Numbered from the stretch's first letter, positions 1-5,342 are shown. The stretch: DNA of 5,420 bases from Prevotellaceae bacterium (GCA_031273485.1 JAISRS010000281.1:1-5420), one strand, 5' to 3'. The notes: generated by a model not told the origin, from the sequence alone. Translations and numbers: made by a program.

Positions 1-827
1 TCGTCAAAAAAATTGTTGTCGGGATCGTTCGATTTCACGTCCGAATTACTTAAAATCCACAAACTGCCTTTTTCGTTTAATTTATCGCAAAAACGCTTCA
101 ACCGGATTTGTTCCGCATCGTTAAACTCTTCTTTTGCATAGGAATTAAAGCTCGAAGTTTGGCTCAACGGCTTGTAAGGAGGATCATTATAGAAGAGAGA
201 ATTTTCCGTAGCGTAATTCAGTGTTTGTTCAAAATCGCCTGTCAAAATTTCCACGTTTTGCAATAACTCACTGTCTGCGAGTAATGTGTTTTCATCGCAA
301 ATGGTTGGATTTGTGTATTTGCCAAAGGGAACATTAAATAAACCTCTGCTGTTTACCCGATACAAGCCATTGAAACAGGTACGGTTAAGGAAAATAAACA
401 GGGCGGTATTTTCAATATTATCAAGCGATTTGGTATTATACCGTTCTCGCATTTTAAGATAATATTCTTTGCGGTTCTCTTCCGAATTTAATGACTGATA
501 TTCGTTTTGAATATTTTTGAGCAGTGCGATTAATTCATGAACATTCTCTTTAACAGTTCGATAGGCATTTGTCAAATCGGGATTAATGTCATTGATTACC
601 GCTTTTTTGACAGCCGGAACATTCTCCAATATCCAAAAAAGCATGGCGCCGCCGCCGACAAACGGCTCAACATAAGTTATGTCCGAACGATCGTAAACCG
701 CTTTTGGCAACGACTTTTCAATAGAAGAAAGGAGTTTTCCCTTGCCGCCAACCCATTTTACGAACGGTTTTGCGCCCAATCTTGTTGTTTGCAAATATTT
801 AATTCCTATATTTTTTCTATATTTCAT
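1..827 (-). CDS. Dam-type (D12 class) adenine-N6 DNA methyltransferase, 3' end cut by window edge
   Basis: This enzyme transfers a methyl group from S-adenosylmethionine to N6 of adenine in duplex DNA. The 275 visible residues show the D12/Dam family order: KPFVKWVGGKGKLL (residues 20-33, cofactor-binding motif X), VEPFVGGGAMLF (53-64, motif I), NDIN (79-82), the family block FLNRTCFNGLYRVN (146-159) followed by GLFNVPFGKY, and the catalytic NDPPYKP (DPPY at 215-218). The ATG at 827 is the only good start: an in-frame TAG lies just upstream and no other ATG precedes motif X. Family members usually run some tens of residues past the last residue seen here, so only the C-terminus is missing. 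The block around FNGLYRVN resembles GATC-methylating Dam/DpnM enzymes, so GATC is a plausible target, but this is inference. Any partner restriction gene would lie beyond the left edge, so orphan versus restriction-modification status cannot be decided. Confidence 0.95.
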   Translation of the reverse strand, partial: MKYRKNIGIKYLQTTRLGAKPFVKWVGGKGKLLSSIEKSLPKAVYDRSDITYVEPFVGGGAMLFWILENVPAVKKAVINDINPDLTNAYRTVKENVHELIALLKNIQNEYQSLNSEENRKEYYLKMRERYNTKSLDNIENTALFIFLNRTCFNGLYRVNSRGLFNVPFGKYTNPTICDENTLLADSELLQNVEILTGDFEQTLNYATENSLFYNDPPYKPLSQTSSFNSYAKEEFNDAEQIRLKRFCDKLNEKGSLWILSNSDVKSNDPDNNFFD

Positions 828-831
828 GGTG

Positions 832-839
832 CAAAAATA
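832..839 (-). promoter_or_regulatory. Possible Bacteroidota -7 box (TATTTTTG) before the methyltransferase
   Basis: Read on the minus strand this is TATTTTTG, which fits the Bacteroidota sigma-ABfr consensus TAnnTTTG. It lies only 5 nt before the methyltransferase ATG, so the transcript would be almost leaderless, and I see no convincing TTTG-like -33 box at the expected distance. In AT-rich DNA this octamer can occur by chance, so the call is weak. Confidence 0.3.
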
Positions 840-859
840 CTATATTTTTTGGGATTATT

Positions 860-863
860 TTAT
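860..863. repeat. TTAT putative target-site duplication, left copy
   Basis: TTAT directly abuts the left inverted repeat and recurs directly after the right one (986-989). Four matching bases in AT-rich DNA is suggestive rather than proof of a target-site duplication. Confidence 0.5.
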
Positions 864-985
864 GGGAACTCCTAAAAACTCGATTTTTCAAGGCAGACAA
901 GATTTGTAAACCGGAGTTTACTAATTGTAAATGAGGATTTAAAAATTGAAGTCGAACGCCGAAAAAGCAGTTTTTAGGAGTTCCC
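864..985. mobile_element. MITE-like element, 122 bp, perfect 17-bp terminal inverted repeats
   Basis: The left end GGGAACTCCTAAAAACT (864-880) is the exact reverse complement of the right end at 969-985. The inverted similarity continues imperfectly inward (CGATTTTTC on the left against GCTTTTTC on the complement of the right). The element is flanked on both sides by TTAT (860-863 and 986-989), consistent with a 4-bp target-site duplication. Its centre holds a small hairpin, GTAAAC-CGGA-GTTTAC (906-921). It encodes no transposase; the open frame across it begins at TTG and looks incidental. Size, inverted ends and flanking duplication are those of a miniature inverted-repeat transposable element that would need a transposase acting from elsewhere. 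Part of the right half recurs inside lpxK at 3871-3911. Folded as RNA it could also terminate transcription between the zinc-ribbon remnant and the methyltransferase. Confidence 0.75.
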
Positions 986-989
986 TTAT
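986..989. repeat. TTAT putative target-site duplication, right copy
   Basis: This is the partner of the TTAT at 860-863 and directly abuts the right inverted repeat of the 122-bp element. Confidence 0.5.
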
Positions 990-1093
990 GTCGGTGCAGA
1001 TTCGGTGCAAATACTTTTGTTTGCCTCTGCAACCGTTGTAACCCGCCTGTCGTCCGAAACCGATTAAATCACATCAGCCCTAATTTTGCTATT

Positions 1094-1249
1094 TTATCTC
1101 CTTTTTTCCGGTTTGTTGTTCACAATTGTTTCCCGATTAACACCGTTGAGTTTCTCTTTGGGCAATTCATACCCGTATCCGCAACAATACTTGGAACTGC
1201 TAAAATTTGGCGTTCCACATTGATTACATGTAATTTTTACCTTGTCCAT
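1094..1249 (-). pseudogene. Small zinc-ribbon protein, probably a decayed remnant (51 residues)
   Basis: An ATG-initiated frame encodes a 51-residue protein beginning MDKVKITCNQCGTPN and continuing through SKYCCGYGYELP. This matches the N-terminal zinc ribbon of a Bacteroidota protein type of the form CxxCG...KYCxGCGYELP, which usually precedes further domains such as a membrane segment. Here C8, C11 and C22 are present, but the position of the fourth ligand (residue 25) is Tyr, TAC where TGC would give Cys. The frame then ends after a basic tail at TAA. A shift of one base at the run of A just before the stop would extend it by about ten codons (GDKIAKLGLM) to another stop. The missing ligand, the short length and the slippery run before the stop suggest a degraded gene. 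It could instead be a real small protein. It starts 47 nt after the end of the nucleotidyltransferase gene and could be cotranscribed with it. Confidence 0.55.
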
Positions 1250-1296
1250 AATTTTTACTGTTTAAACTATTATCACCTTTGAGATAAACCTTAATA

Positions 1297-1605
1297 TCAT
1301 GCGTCCTGCCTTGCATAAATCAGTTGTTTGGAGTTATTGATGTGTTCGCGCAGGAAAGGGTTTCTAACTGCTTTTTCTTCAAGCAGGTCTATGGGGCGTT
1401 TCAGTAAATCCTGCAAGGCAAATTTCAGGTTGAAATAGCTGTCGGCATACACCAGCGGGTCGGAGGCGTCAATATCAACCAGTATGTCAATATCGCTCTC
1501 TCCGTTAAAGTTACCTGTCAGTACGGAACCGAACACATATAATGTCTTCACCCTGTTTTGCCGACAAAATTCCGTCAAACTGTTTTTATAATCATCCAAA
1601 TACAT
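1297..1605 (-). CDS. Minimal nucleotidyltransferase (MNT/MntA-like), no adjacent HEPN partner
   Basis: This is a compact 102-residue pol-beta-fold nucleotidyltransferase. The signature is complete: FGS (residues 25-27) followed by GESDIDILVDI (35-45), in which D38 and D40 are the expected metal ligands, and a third acidic position in PIDLL (D73). In the well-studied HEPN-MNT toxin-antitoxin systems the MNT protein adds AMP groups to a HEPN RNase and so silences it. The HEPN gene (DUF86 type) normally overlaps or directly abuts the MNT gene. Here the downstream neighbour is a zinc-ribbon remnant and upstream there are 381 non-coding bases, so no HEPN partner is visible. The ATG at 1605 gives the length normal for the family. 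The gene is set off from the upstream operon by a terminator and has its own promoter candidate. It may be a solitary antitoxin, the survivor of a lost pair, or a nucleotidyltransferase with another target. Confidence 0.9.
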   Translation of the reverse strand: MYLDDYKNSLTEFCRQNRVKTLYVFGSVLTGNFNGESDIDILVDIDASDPLVYADSYFNLKFALQDLLKRPIDLLEEKAVRNPFLREHINNSKQLIYARQDA

Positions 1606-1633
1606 GCTGTCGCAATTTAATTGTTAAACGGCG

Positions 1634-1641
1634 CAAAGATA
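1634..1641 (-). promoter_or_regulatory. Candidate -7 box (TATCTTTG) for the nucleotidyltransferase gene
   Basis: On the minus strand this reads TATCTTTG, a perfect match to the Bacteroidota -7 consensus TAnnTTTG and identical to the box before the glucosaminidase gene. It would start a transcript with a leader of roughly 20 nt before the ATG at 1605. I see no good TTTG-like -33 element at the usual 17-21 bp distance. Its place between the upstream terminator and the gene makes biological sense. Confidence 0.5.
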
Positions 1642-1706
1642 TGTCTTTTTTCGATACGCGGGGAGAATTTCCGCAAGCCGTTATATAAAAATCGGAGTCC
1701 CCTCAA

Positions 1707-1741
1707 AAAAAACAGGGAGCGCCAACTATTCCCTGTTTTTT
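1707..1741. terminator. Bidirectional intrinsic terminator closing the operon
   Basis: A perfect 12-bp stem, AAAAAACAGGGA (1707-1718) with TCCCTGTTTTTT (1730-1741), encloses an 11-nt loop. The base of the stem is A-rich on one side and T-rich on the other, so transcripts from either strand end in a U-run after a GC-containing hairpin. It lies about 245 nt past the nucleoside phosphorylase stop and about 100 nt before the nucleotidyltransferase start, and separates the two transcription units. Confidence 0.85.
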
Positions 1742-1820
1742 CAGGGCAACCGCACCAAAATGTGGAATATACCCTGTTTGACACACAAGCTCAGGTTGAT
1801 GATAATAGTATATTGTTTCT

Positions 1821-1896
1821 AATCCTGAAGTCCTTCACGTTATCCGACAATGTCCGAAATATCTTCGGACCATGGACTTTCCTGAAGACGAGGATT
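1821..1896. other. Structured inverted-repeat region in the 3' region of the phosphorylase transcript
   Basis: The core is a 7-bp hairpin, GTCCGAA (1852-1858) and TTCGGAC (1864-1870), with a 5-nt loop. Outside it, AAGTCC (1828-1833) can pair with GGACTT (1874-1879), and AATCCT (1821-1826) with AGGATT (1891-1896). The result is a nested, imperfect stem spanning 76 nt. CCTGAAG occurs on both flanks as a direct repeat. It does not resemble a riboswitch I know and has no U-tract. It could be a small RNA, an mRNA-stability structure or a decayed repeat element. Confidence 0.4.
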
Positions 1897-1986
1897 AATC
1901 CATGCGACTGATACGCTTGCCTTCGTCCTCGCGGTTGAAGTGGAGCGTATGGTGGAGGCGTATGGGGTAGCCCGTTCATCCTTTTC

Positions 1987-2799
1987 TCAGTTGATTATAT
2001 TCAGCATATTTTCTATGATGGTTGTCATTTTTATTTCGGCTTTTGCGCCTTCCTTTTGGACGTCTTCGTGCGATACTTCTACTATTTTGCCTTCTATGCC
2101 CAAATCCGTTATGATAGAAATTCCGAACACGGGAATACCTGCATGGCGAGCCACAATAACCTCCGGCACAGTGGACATTCCTATTGCGTCGCCGCCTATG
2201 AGGCGAAAGAATCTGTACTCGGCAGGAGTTTCAAAAGTGGGTCCGGTTGTGCCAACGTAAACCCCTTTTTCGAGGACAATCGAATGTTGTTTTGCGACTT
2301 CAAATGCCGTTTCGATCAGGGCAGAATCGTAGGGTTTGCTCATATCCGGGAATCGCGGTCCGAATCTCTCGTCATTAGGTCCAATCAAAGGATTGGGAAG
2401 CAAATTGATATGGTCGGAAATTACCATAAGCGTGCCTATTGAGTATTTGGGATTCAATCCTCCGCTTGCATTGGATACGAATAATTGTTTTATCCCCAGC
2501 TCTTTCATAATTCTGACGGGAAAGGTTATCTGTTCCATTCCGTAACCCTCGTAATAGTGGAAACGTCCCTGCATGGCAACAACATTTTTCGCGCCCAGTT
2601 GCCCGAAAATCAATCTCCCTTCATGACCCTCGACCGTTGAAACGGGAAATCCCGGAATGTCCGAATATTTCAGTGTTTCGCTGTTTTTAATCTGCCTTGT
2701 CAAACCGCCTAAACCGGTGCCAAGGATGATGCCTGCGTCGGGTTGAATGCCTGTTTTAGCCTTTATAAACTCCGCCGTCTTTTTTATTTTTTCGTACAT
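1987..2799 (-). CDS. punA: Purine nucleoside phosphorylase, trimeric (PNP/MTAP) family
   Basis: This cytoplasmic salvage enzyme cleaves purine (deoxy)nucleosides with phosphate to free base and (deoxy)ribose-1-phosphate. The 270 residues from the ATG at 2799 match the family along their whole length: phosphate loop GTGLGGL (27-33), GHEGRL with His59, QGRFHYYEGY with His81, NASGGLN (110-116), the base-binding GPTFET with Glu190, MSTVPEVIVARH (208-219) and SHEDV with His244. These correspond to the catalytic set of human PNP. The position equivalent to human Asn243 is Asp232 (ITDLG), a residue that influences 6-oxo versus 6-amino purine preference. I recall the same Asp in Bacteroides homologues. 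A TTG two codons upstream is possible, but the ATG fits homologues that begin M-[FY]-[DE]-K-I. The gene overlaps the end of lpxK by 44 nt, so it is probably cotranscribed and translationally coupled. It is the last gene before the terminator. Confidence 0.95.
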   Translation of the reverse strand: MYEKIKKTAEFIKAKTGIQPDAGIILGTGLGGLTRQIKNSETLKYSDIPGFPVSTVEGHEGRLIFGQLGAKNVVAMQGRFHYYEGYGMEQITFPVRIMKELGIKQLFVSNASGGLNPKYSIGTLMVISDHINLLPNPLIGPNDERFGPRFPDMSKPYDSALIETAFEVAKQHSIVLEKGVYVGTTGPTFETPAEYRFFRLIGGDAIGMSTVPEVIVARHAGIPVFGISIITDLGIEGKIVEVSHEDVQKEGAKAEIKMTTIIENMLNIIN

Positions 2800-3934
2800 G
2801 TTCAATAATATTTATGTTAAAATCGTGTGAATTATCTATTTTTATACTAATCGGAATACAATAAATTCCCTTTAGAGGGCGTTTTTTTGTTGCGCAAAAG
2901 TAAGAAATTAATCTTACACTGTCTTTTTCGGTAGTTACAATTGTGTGTGATTCGGTCTTTTTCAGGATTGTTTGCATCTCTTTTTCAGTGAAATTATGAT
3001 GGTCGGGAAATGCCGTTTTTTCTATAGCCGCATCGGGAAACCGCTTGGACAGTTGAGCATAAAAACTTGCAGGGTTAGCGATACCTGTAAGCGCCGTTAT
3101 ATTCGGAGGATTGAGAGGCATTGCGGAATCAGCGGCGTCAATGTCGAAATCGGCAAATTCGGATACCGGATATTCTTTGCCTAATTCGACGCTGCTGAAA
3201 TATACCGGCTTGTTATATTTTTTTAATTTATTGATATAATAACTCCTCTCGTCCTGCGATAAGGTTTCGGGACATTTGCTGACGATAAAAACATCGGCTC
3301 TGTTGAGGCTCGAACAGCAGTCGCGAAGTTTTCCTGCGGGCATCATTGCATCGTTCCATACGGGTCTGTTACAGTCGATCAGCACAATATTCAACGAAGG
3401 GGTGATTTGCCTGTGCTGAAAGGCGTCATCAAGTAAAACGACTTCCAAATCGGGAAAATCTTCCTGCAATTTCCTTATACCTTGAGCCCTGTCGGCATCA
3501 ACAGCGACCGTGATATCCGGATATTTGCATTTTATCTGCAAAGGTTCGTCGCCGGTTTTCAAGACCGAATCCCCAATTTCAACATACTGAAACCCCCGAG
3601 ATTGCCGTTTATATCCTCTCGAAAGTACGGCTACTTTGAAATGCCGACTTAATATTCCAACAAGATATTCGATGTGAGGGGTTTTACCCGTGCCGCCCAC
3701 AGTGATATTTCCAACGGAAATGAGAGGTATTTCAAACTTGCGTGATGCGAATAATCCGCAGTCATATAACTTATTTCTGATCACGACAGCAGCGCCGTAC
3801 ACCGCTGCAAGCGGCGCCAGGAGAGGATACTGCAAACAGCGCCATCCGCCCCCGAAAAACCGACCCTTATATTGAAGTCGAACGCCGAAAAAGCAGTTTT
3901 TAGACGTTCCCTGATTTGCTTTATTACCGGACAT
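2756..3934 (-). CDS. lpxK: Tetraacyldisaccharide 4'-kinase (lipid A biosynthesis)
   Basis: LpxK phosphorylates the 4' position of the tetraacyldisaccharide 1-phosphate lipid A precursor at the inner face of the cytoplasmic membrane. Family features in the 392-residue frame are: a hydrophobic N-terminal anchor (about 34-52, then IRNKLYD), Walker A GNITVGGTGKTP (75-86), GDEP (128-131), the Walker B-like LLDDAFQHR (167-175), MPAGKLRD (198-205), ALTGIANP (281-288), FPDHHNF (309-315) and TTEKDSVRL (334-342). The acidic and histidine residues of GDEP and FPDHH correspond, from memory, to the catalytic pair of Aquifex LpxK. The core from about residue 32 has the normal family length of about 360. 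The first 30 residues are extra, and residues 8-22 are encoded by a fragment of the MITE-like repeat found at 864-985. No other in-frame ATG lies between 3934 and the core, though a TTG at residue 34 could serve. The ATG lies 6 nt after the upstream stop codon, which suggests coupling. The last 44 nt overlap the phosphorylase gene. Confidence 0.95.
   Translation of the reverse strand: MSGNKANQGTSKNCFFGVRLQYKGRFFGGGWRCLQYPLLAPLAAVYGAAVVIRNKLYDCGLFASRKFEIPLISVGNITVGGTGKTPHIEYLVGILSRHFKVAVLSRGYKRQSRGFQYVEIGDSVLKTGDEPLQIKCKYPDITVAVDADRAQGIRKLQEDFPDLEVVLLDDAFQHRQITPSLNIVLIDCNRPVWNDAMMPAGKLRDCCSSLNRADVFIVSKCPETLSQDERSYYINKLKKYNKPVYFSSVELGKEYPVSEFADFDIDAADSAMPLNPPNITALTGIANPASFYAQLSKRFPDAAIEKTAFPDHHNFTEKEMQTILKKTESHTIVTTEKDSVRLISYFCATKKRPLKGIYCIPISIKIDNSHDFNINIIEHVRKNKKDGGVYKG
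3871..3911. repeat. 41-bp fragment of the MITE-like element inside the lpxK 5' end
   Basis: This stretch matches 945-985 at 39 of 41 positions and includes the terminal inverted repeat ending in GTTCCC. The two differences lie in the terminal repeat (TAGGAG in one copy, TAGACG here). No matching opposite terminal repeat is found nearby, so it is a truncated or solo end. TTAT (3867-3870) precedes it and TGAT (3912-3915) follows it, a 3-of-4 match. Read with lpxK it adds the peptide GTSKNCFFGVRLQ, and no stop codon is introduced. Confidence 0.85.
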
Positions 3935-3940
3935 TGCGGA

Positions 3941-4867
3941 TTATTTTTTCATTTTATTTCTCATAAATATTTCCTGTCCTTCTTCCGGATTGTCGCCGGC
4001 TTTCATTTTATTATATTTATATAATTTACTAAGTTTCACTGCATATTTTTGAGCTATCTGATGCATTGTTTCGCCTTTCTGAGCGATATGAATGGGGAAG
4101 TTTTCGCTTGCACGCGATTTCTTCGGTTTGATATATAATTCCTGACCTGCATAAGGTGCGGAATATTTATTCAAATCGTTATACTTCATCAATTGCCGTT
4201 TTGTGAGTTTAAATTCGGCGGCAATATTTTCGTATGTTTCGCCTTCGTTGGCAATCACATATTTAACCTCATTACGTGTGTATATTTTTCTGTTGAGGGA
4301 TATAACAAAGTTTTCGAGTTCCATCTTTGTCAGCGCCACCGGCGAGGGGATTTGCACCTTTACGTTTTTGTCGTATAAATAAAGCGCGTTGTTTTCAATG
4401 ACTTTTATCAGCGCTTCGGCATAAGTCGGATTGGTTGCATATCCTGCCTTTTTCAGTCCGTGCGCCCAGGCAGTGTAGTCTGTGGGGGCAAGGTCAAACA
4501 GGAAAGCGTAGCGGTTGTTGTATCTCAAAAAATCCGAATGATCTTTGAACGATTCTTCGTCGCTTTTATATTTGCGAAAACATTCGTTCGCAGCATCATC
4601 ATCGGCAAATATCGTTTCTCCCGTCCAGCTTTTGTGACATTTTATTCCGAAGTGATTTTTACCCTCCGTTGATAACCGGCTCGTGCCGTAACCCGATTCC
4701 AGACACGCCTGACCAAGAATTATACTCGCCGGAACTCCCGACTGTTGCATTTGGGAAATTGCAATTTCTCTAAACTTAATAATGTAATCGTCTTTAGTGT
4801 TTTGTGCAAAAATATCTATATTTAAACACATCAATAATATCAATACCGCATTTCGCATTTTTGTCAT
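3941..4867 (-). CDS. Secreted peptidoglycan hydrolase: GH73 glucosaminidase with two C-terminal LysM domains
   Basis: This protein is predicted to cut the glycan strands of peptidoglycan and to hold on to the wall through LysM domains. From the ATG at 4867 it has 308 residues. There is a signal peptide with a short basic start, the hydrophobic core AVLILLMCLNI and a likely cleavage after FA (residue 21). The GH73 catalytic domain spans about 26-165, with the catalytic Glu57 in QACLESGYG, the NHFGIKC block, and the typical KAGYATNPTYAEAL near 140-154. LysM 1 is at about 202-247 (YVIANEGETYENIAAEF) and LysM 2 at about 258-303 (HIAQKGETMHQIAQKY). Cys14 is not preceded by a valid lipobox, so I do not call a lipoprotein. 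A TTG nine codons upstream lies inside the -7 promoter box and is unlikely to be the start; an ATG three codons downstream is an alternative. It is the first gene of the operon with lpxK, joining wall turnover to lipid A synthesis. Confidence 0.93.
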   Translation of the reverse strand: MTKMRNAVLILLMCLNIDIFAQNTKDDYIIKFREIAISQMQQSGVPASIILGQACLESGYGTSRLSTEGKNHFGIKCHKSWTGETIFADDDAANECFRKYKSDEESFKDHSDFLRYNNRYAFLFDLAPTDYTAWAHGLKKAGYATNPTYAEALIKVIENNALYLYDKNVKVQIPSPVALTKMELENFVISLNRKIYTRNEVKYVIANEGETYENIAAEFKLTKRQLMKYNDLNKYSAPYAGQELYIKPKKSRASENFPIHIAQKGETMHQIAQKYAVKLSKLYKYNKMKAGDNPEEGQEIFMRNKMKK

Positions 4868-4891
4868 ATAAAAATTTATGTTTCGACGCTT

Positions 4892-4921
4892 CAAAGATAA
4901 GACTTTTCCCGTTCTATCAAT
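4892..4921 (-). promoter_or_regulatory. Bacteroidota promoter for the glucosaminidase-lpxK-punA operon
   Basis: On the minus strand, ATTG (4918-4921) serves as the -33 element and TATCTTTG (4892-4899) as the -7 element, separated by 18 bp. This fits the Bacteroidota pattern TTTG-N(17-21)-TAnnTTTG. Transcription would start near 4886, giving a leader of about 20 nt before the ATG at 4867. It is the only good promoter candidate I see upstream of the three-gene set. Confidence 0.7.
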
Positions 4922-4990
4922 AATATTATGTCGAATATCCTGTTAACTAACCCATATCGGATTCTCCACGAATTGTTTTTGTCGCCGATT

Positions 4991-5114
4991 TTTTTTAATC
5001 CACGGGTTTTTAATCCACGGGTTTTTAATCCACGGGTTTTTTAATCCACGGGTTTTTTAATCCACGATTTTTTTAATCCACGATTTTTTTAATCCACGGT
5101 TTTTTTAATCCACG
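4991..5114. repeat. Tandem array of eight T(5-8)AATCCACG units, 15-16 bp period
   Basis: AATCCACG begins at 4997, 5012, 5027, 5043, 5059, 5075, 5091 and 5107, giving spacings of 15, 15, 16, 16, 16, 16 and 16 bp. The units differ in the T-run length and in the two bases after CCACG (GG, AT or GT). The array passes into an AATTACACGGATTACACG stretch. The period changes from 15 to 16 through one extra T, as expected from replication slippage. The units are not palindromic and have no variable spacers, so this is not a CRISPR array. Confidence 0.9.
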
Positions 5115-5151
5115 AATTACACGGATTACACGAATGTTTAACGCTGTAGAA

Positions 5152-5327
5152 TTTTTACGAATTACACGAATTAAAATCCTTCGGATTTTTGCGAATTACA
5201 CGAATTTTTGATTGTCGATTTTTACGAATTACACGAATTAAAATCCTTCGGATTTTTACGAATTACACGAATTTTTGATTGTCGATTTCTACGAATTACA
5301 TGAATTAAATCCTGCGGATTTTTTCCA
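5152..5327. repeat. 67-bp hairpin-bearing tandem repeat, two near-identical copies plus a decayed third
   Basis: Copy 1 (5152-5218) and copy 2 (5219-5285) differ at one base, GCGAATT against ACGAATT in the second half. A third, diverged copy starts at 5286 and fades after about 40 bp. Each unit reads ACGAATTACACGAATT, then the hairpin AAAATCC-TTC-GGATTTT, then a second ACGAATTACACGAATT, then a TTGATTGTCGA tail. The hairpins lie at 5173-5189, 5240-5256 and 5307-5321. In the third, both the loop and the surroundings have changed (TGC loop) while the stem still pairs. Confidence 0.88.
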
Positions 5328-5342
5328 ATCTACGCAATTGTC

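Larger units (their letters stand above)
1606..1986. other. 381-bp non-coding stretch between nucleotidyltransferase and nucleoside phosphorylase genes
   Basis: No convincing gene is present. Short frames on both strands (for example 1621-1911 plus and 1791-1979 minus) have no recognisable motif and peptides of unusual composition. The stretch holds, in the direction of transcription, a near-tandem duplication of about 13 bp (GTGGAGCGTATG at 1940-1951 and GTGGAGGCGTATG at 1952-1964), a structured hairpin (1821-1896), a strong terminator (1707-1741) and a promoter candidate (1634-1641). From memory, thiL follows the phosphorylase gene in many Bacteroides genomes. I see no trace of thiL here. 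Confidence 0.6.

Noticed and set aside
537..875. 112-residue plus-strand open frame
   Set aside because: It is antisense to the well-supported methyltransferase, shows no recognisable motif and runs into the MITE-like element.
817..1032. 71-residue minus-strand open frame across the MITE-like element
   Set aside because: It starts at TTG, crosses both ends of the repeat and the promoter-proximal part of the methyltransferase gene, and its composition reflects the repeat. Treated as incidental.
1621..1911. 96-residue plus-strand frame and 62-residue minus-strand frame (1791-1979) in the intergenic stretch
   Set aside because: Both lack known motifs, and they span the terminator and/or the hairpin region, which makes coding unlikely.
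2056..2442. Long plus-strand frames opposite the phosphorylase, lpxK and glucosaminidase genes
   Set aside because: All are antisense shadows of genes with complete family motifs on the minus strand.
4816..4867. Lipoprotein signal for the glucosaminidase (Cys14)
   Set aside because: The residues before the cysteine are L-L-M, and Met at -1 does not fit a lipobox. A plain signal peptide with cleavage after FA fits better.
4868..4894. TTG start at 4894 for the glucosaminidase and TTG start at 2805 for the phosphorylase
   Set aside because: The first falls within the -7 promoter box. In both cases a nearby ATG fits the signal peptide or the homologue N-terminus better.
4991..5327. CRISPR array
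   Set aside because: The repeats are head-to-tail without unique spacers of constant length, and no cas genes are visible.
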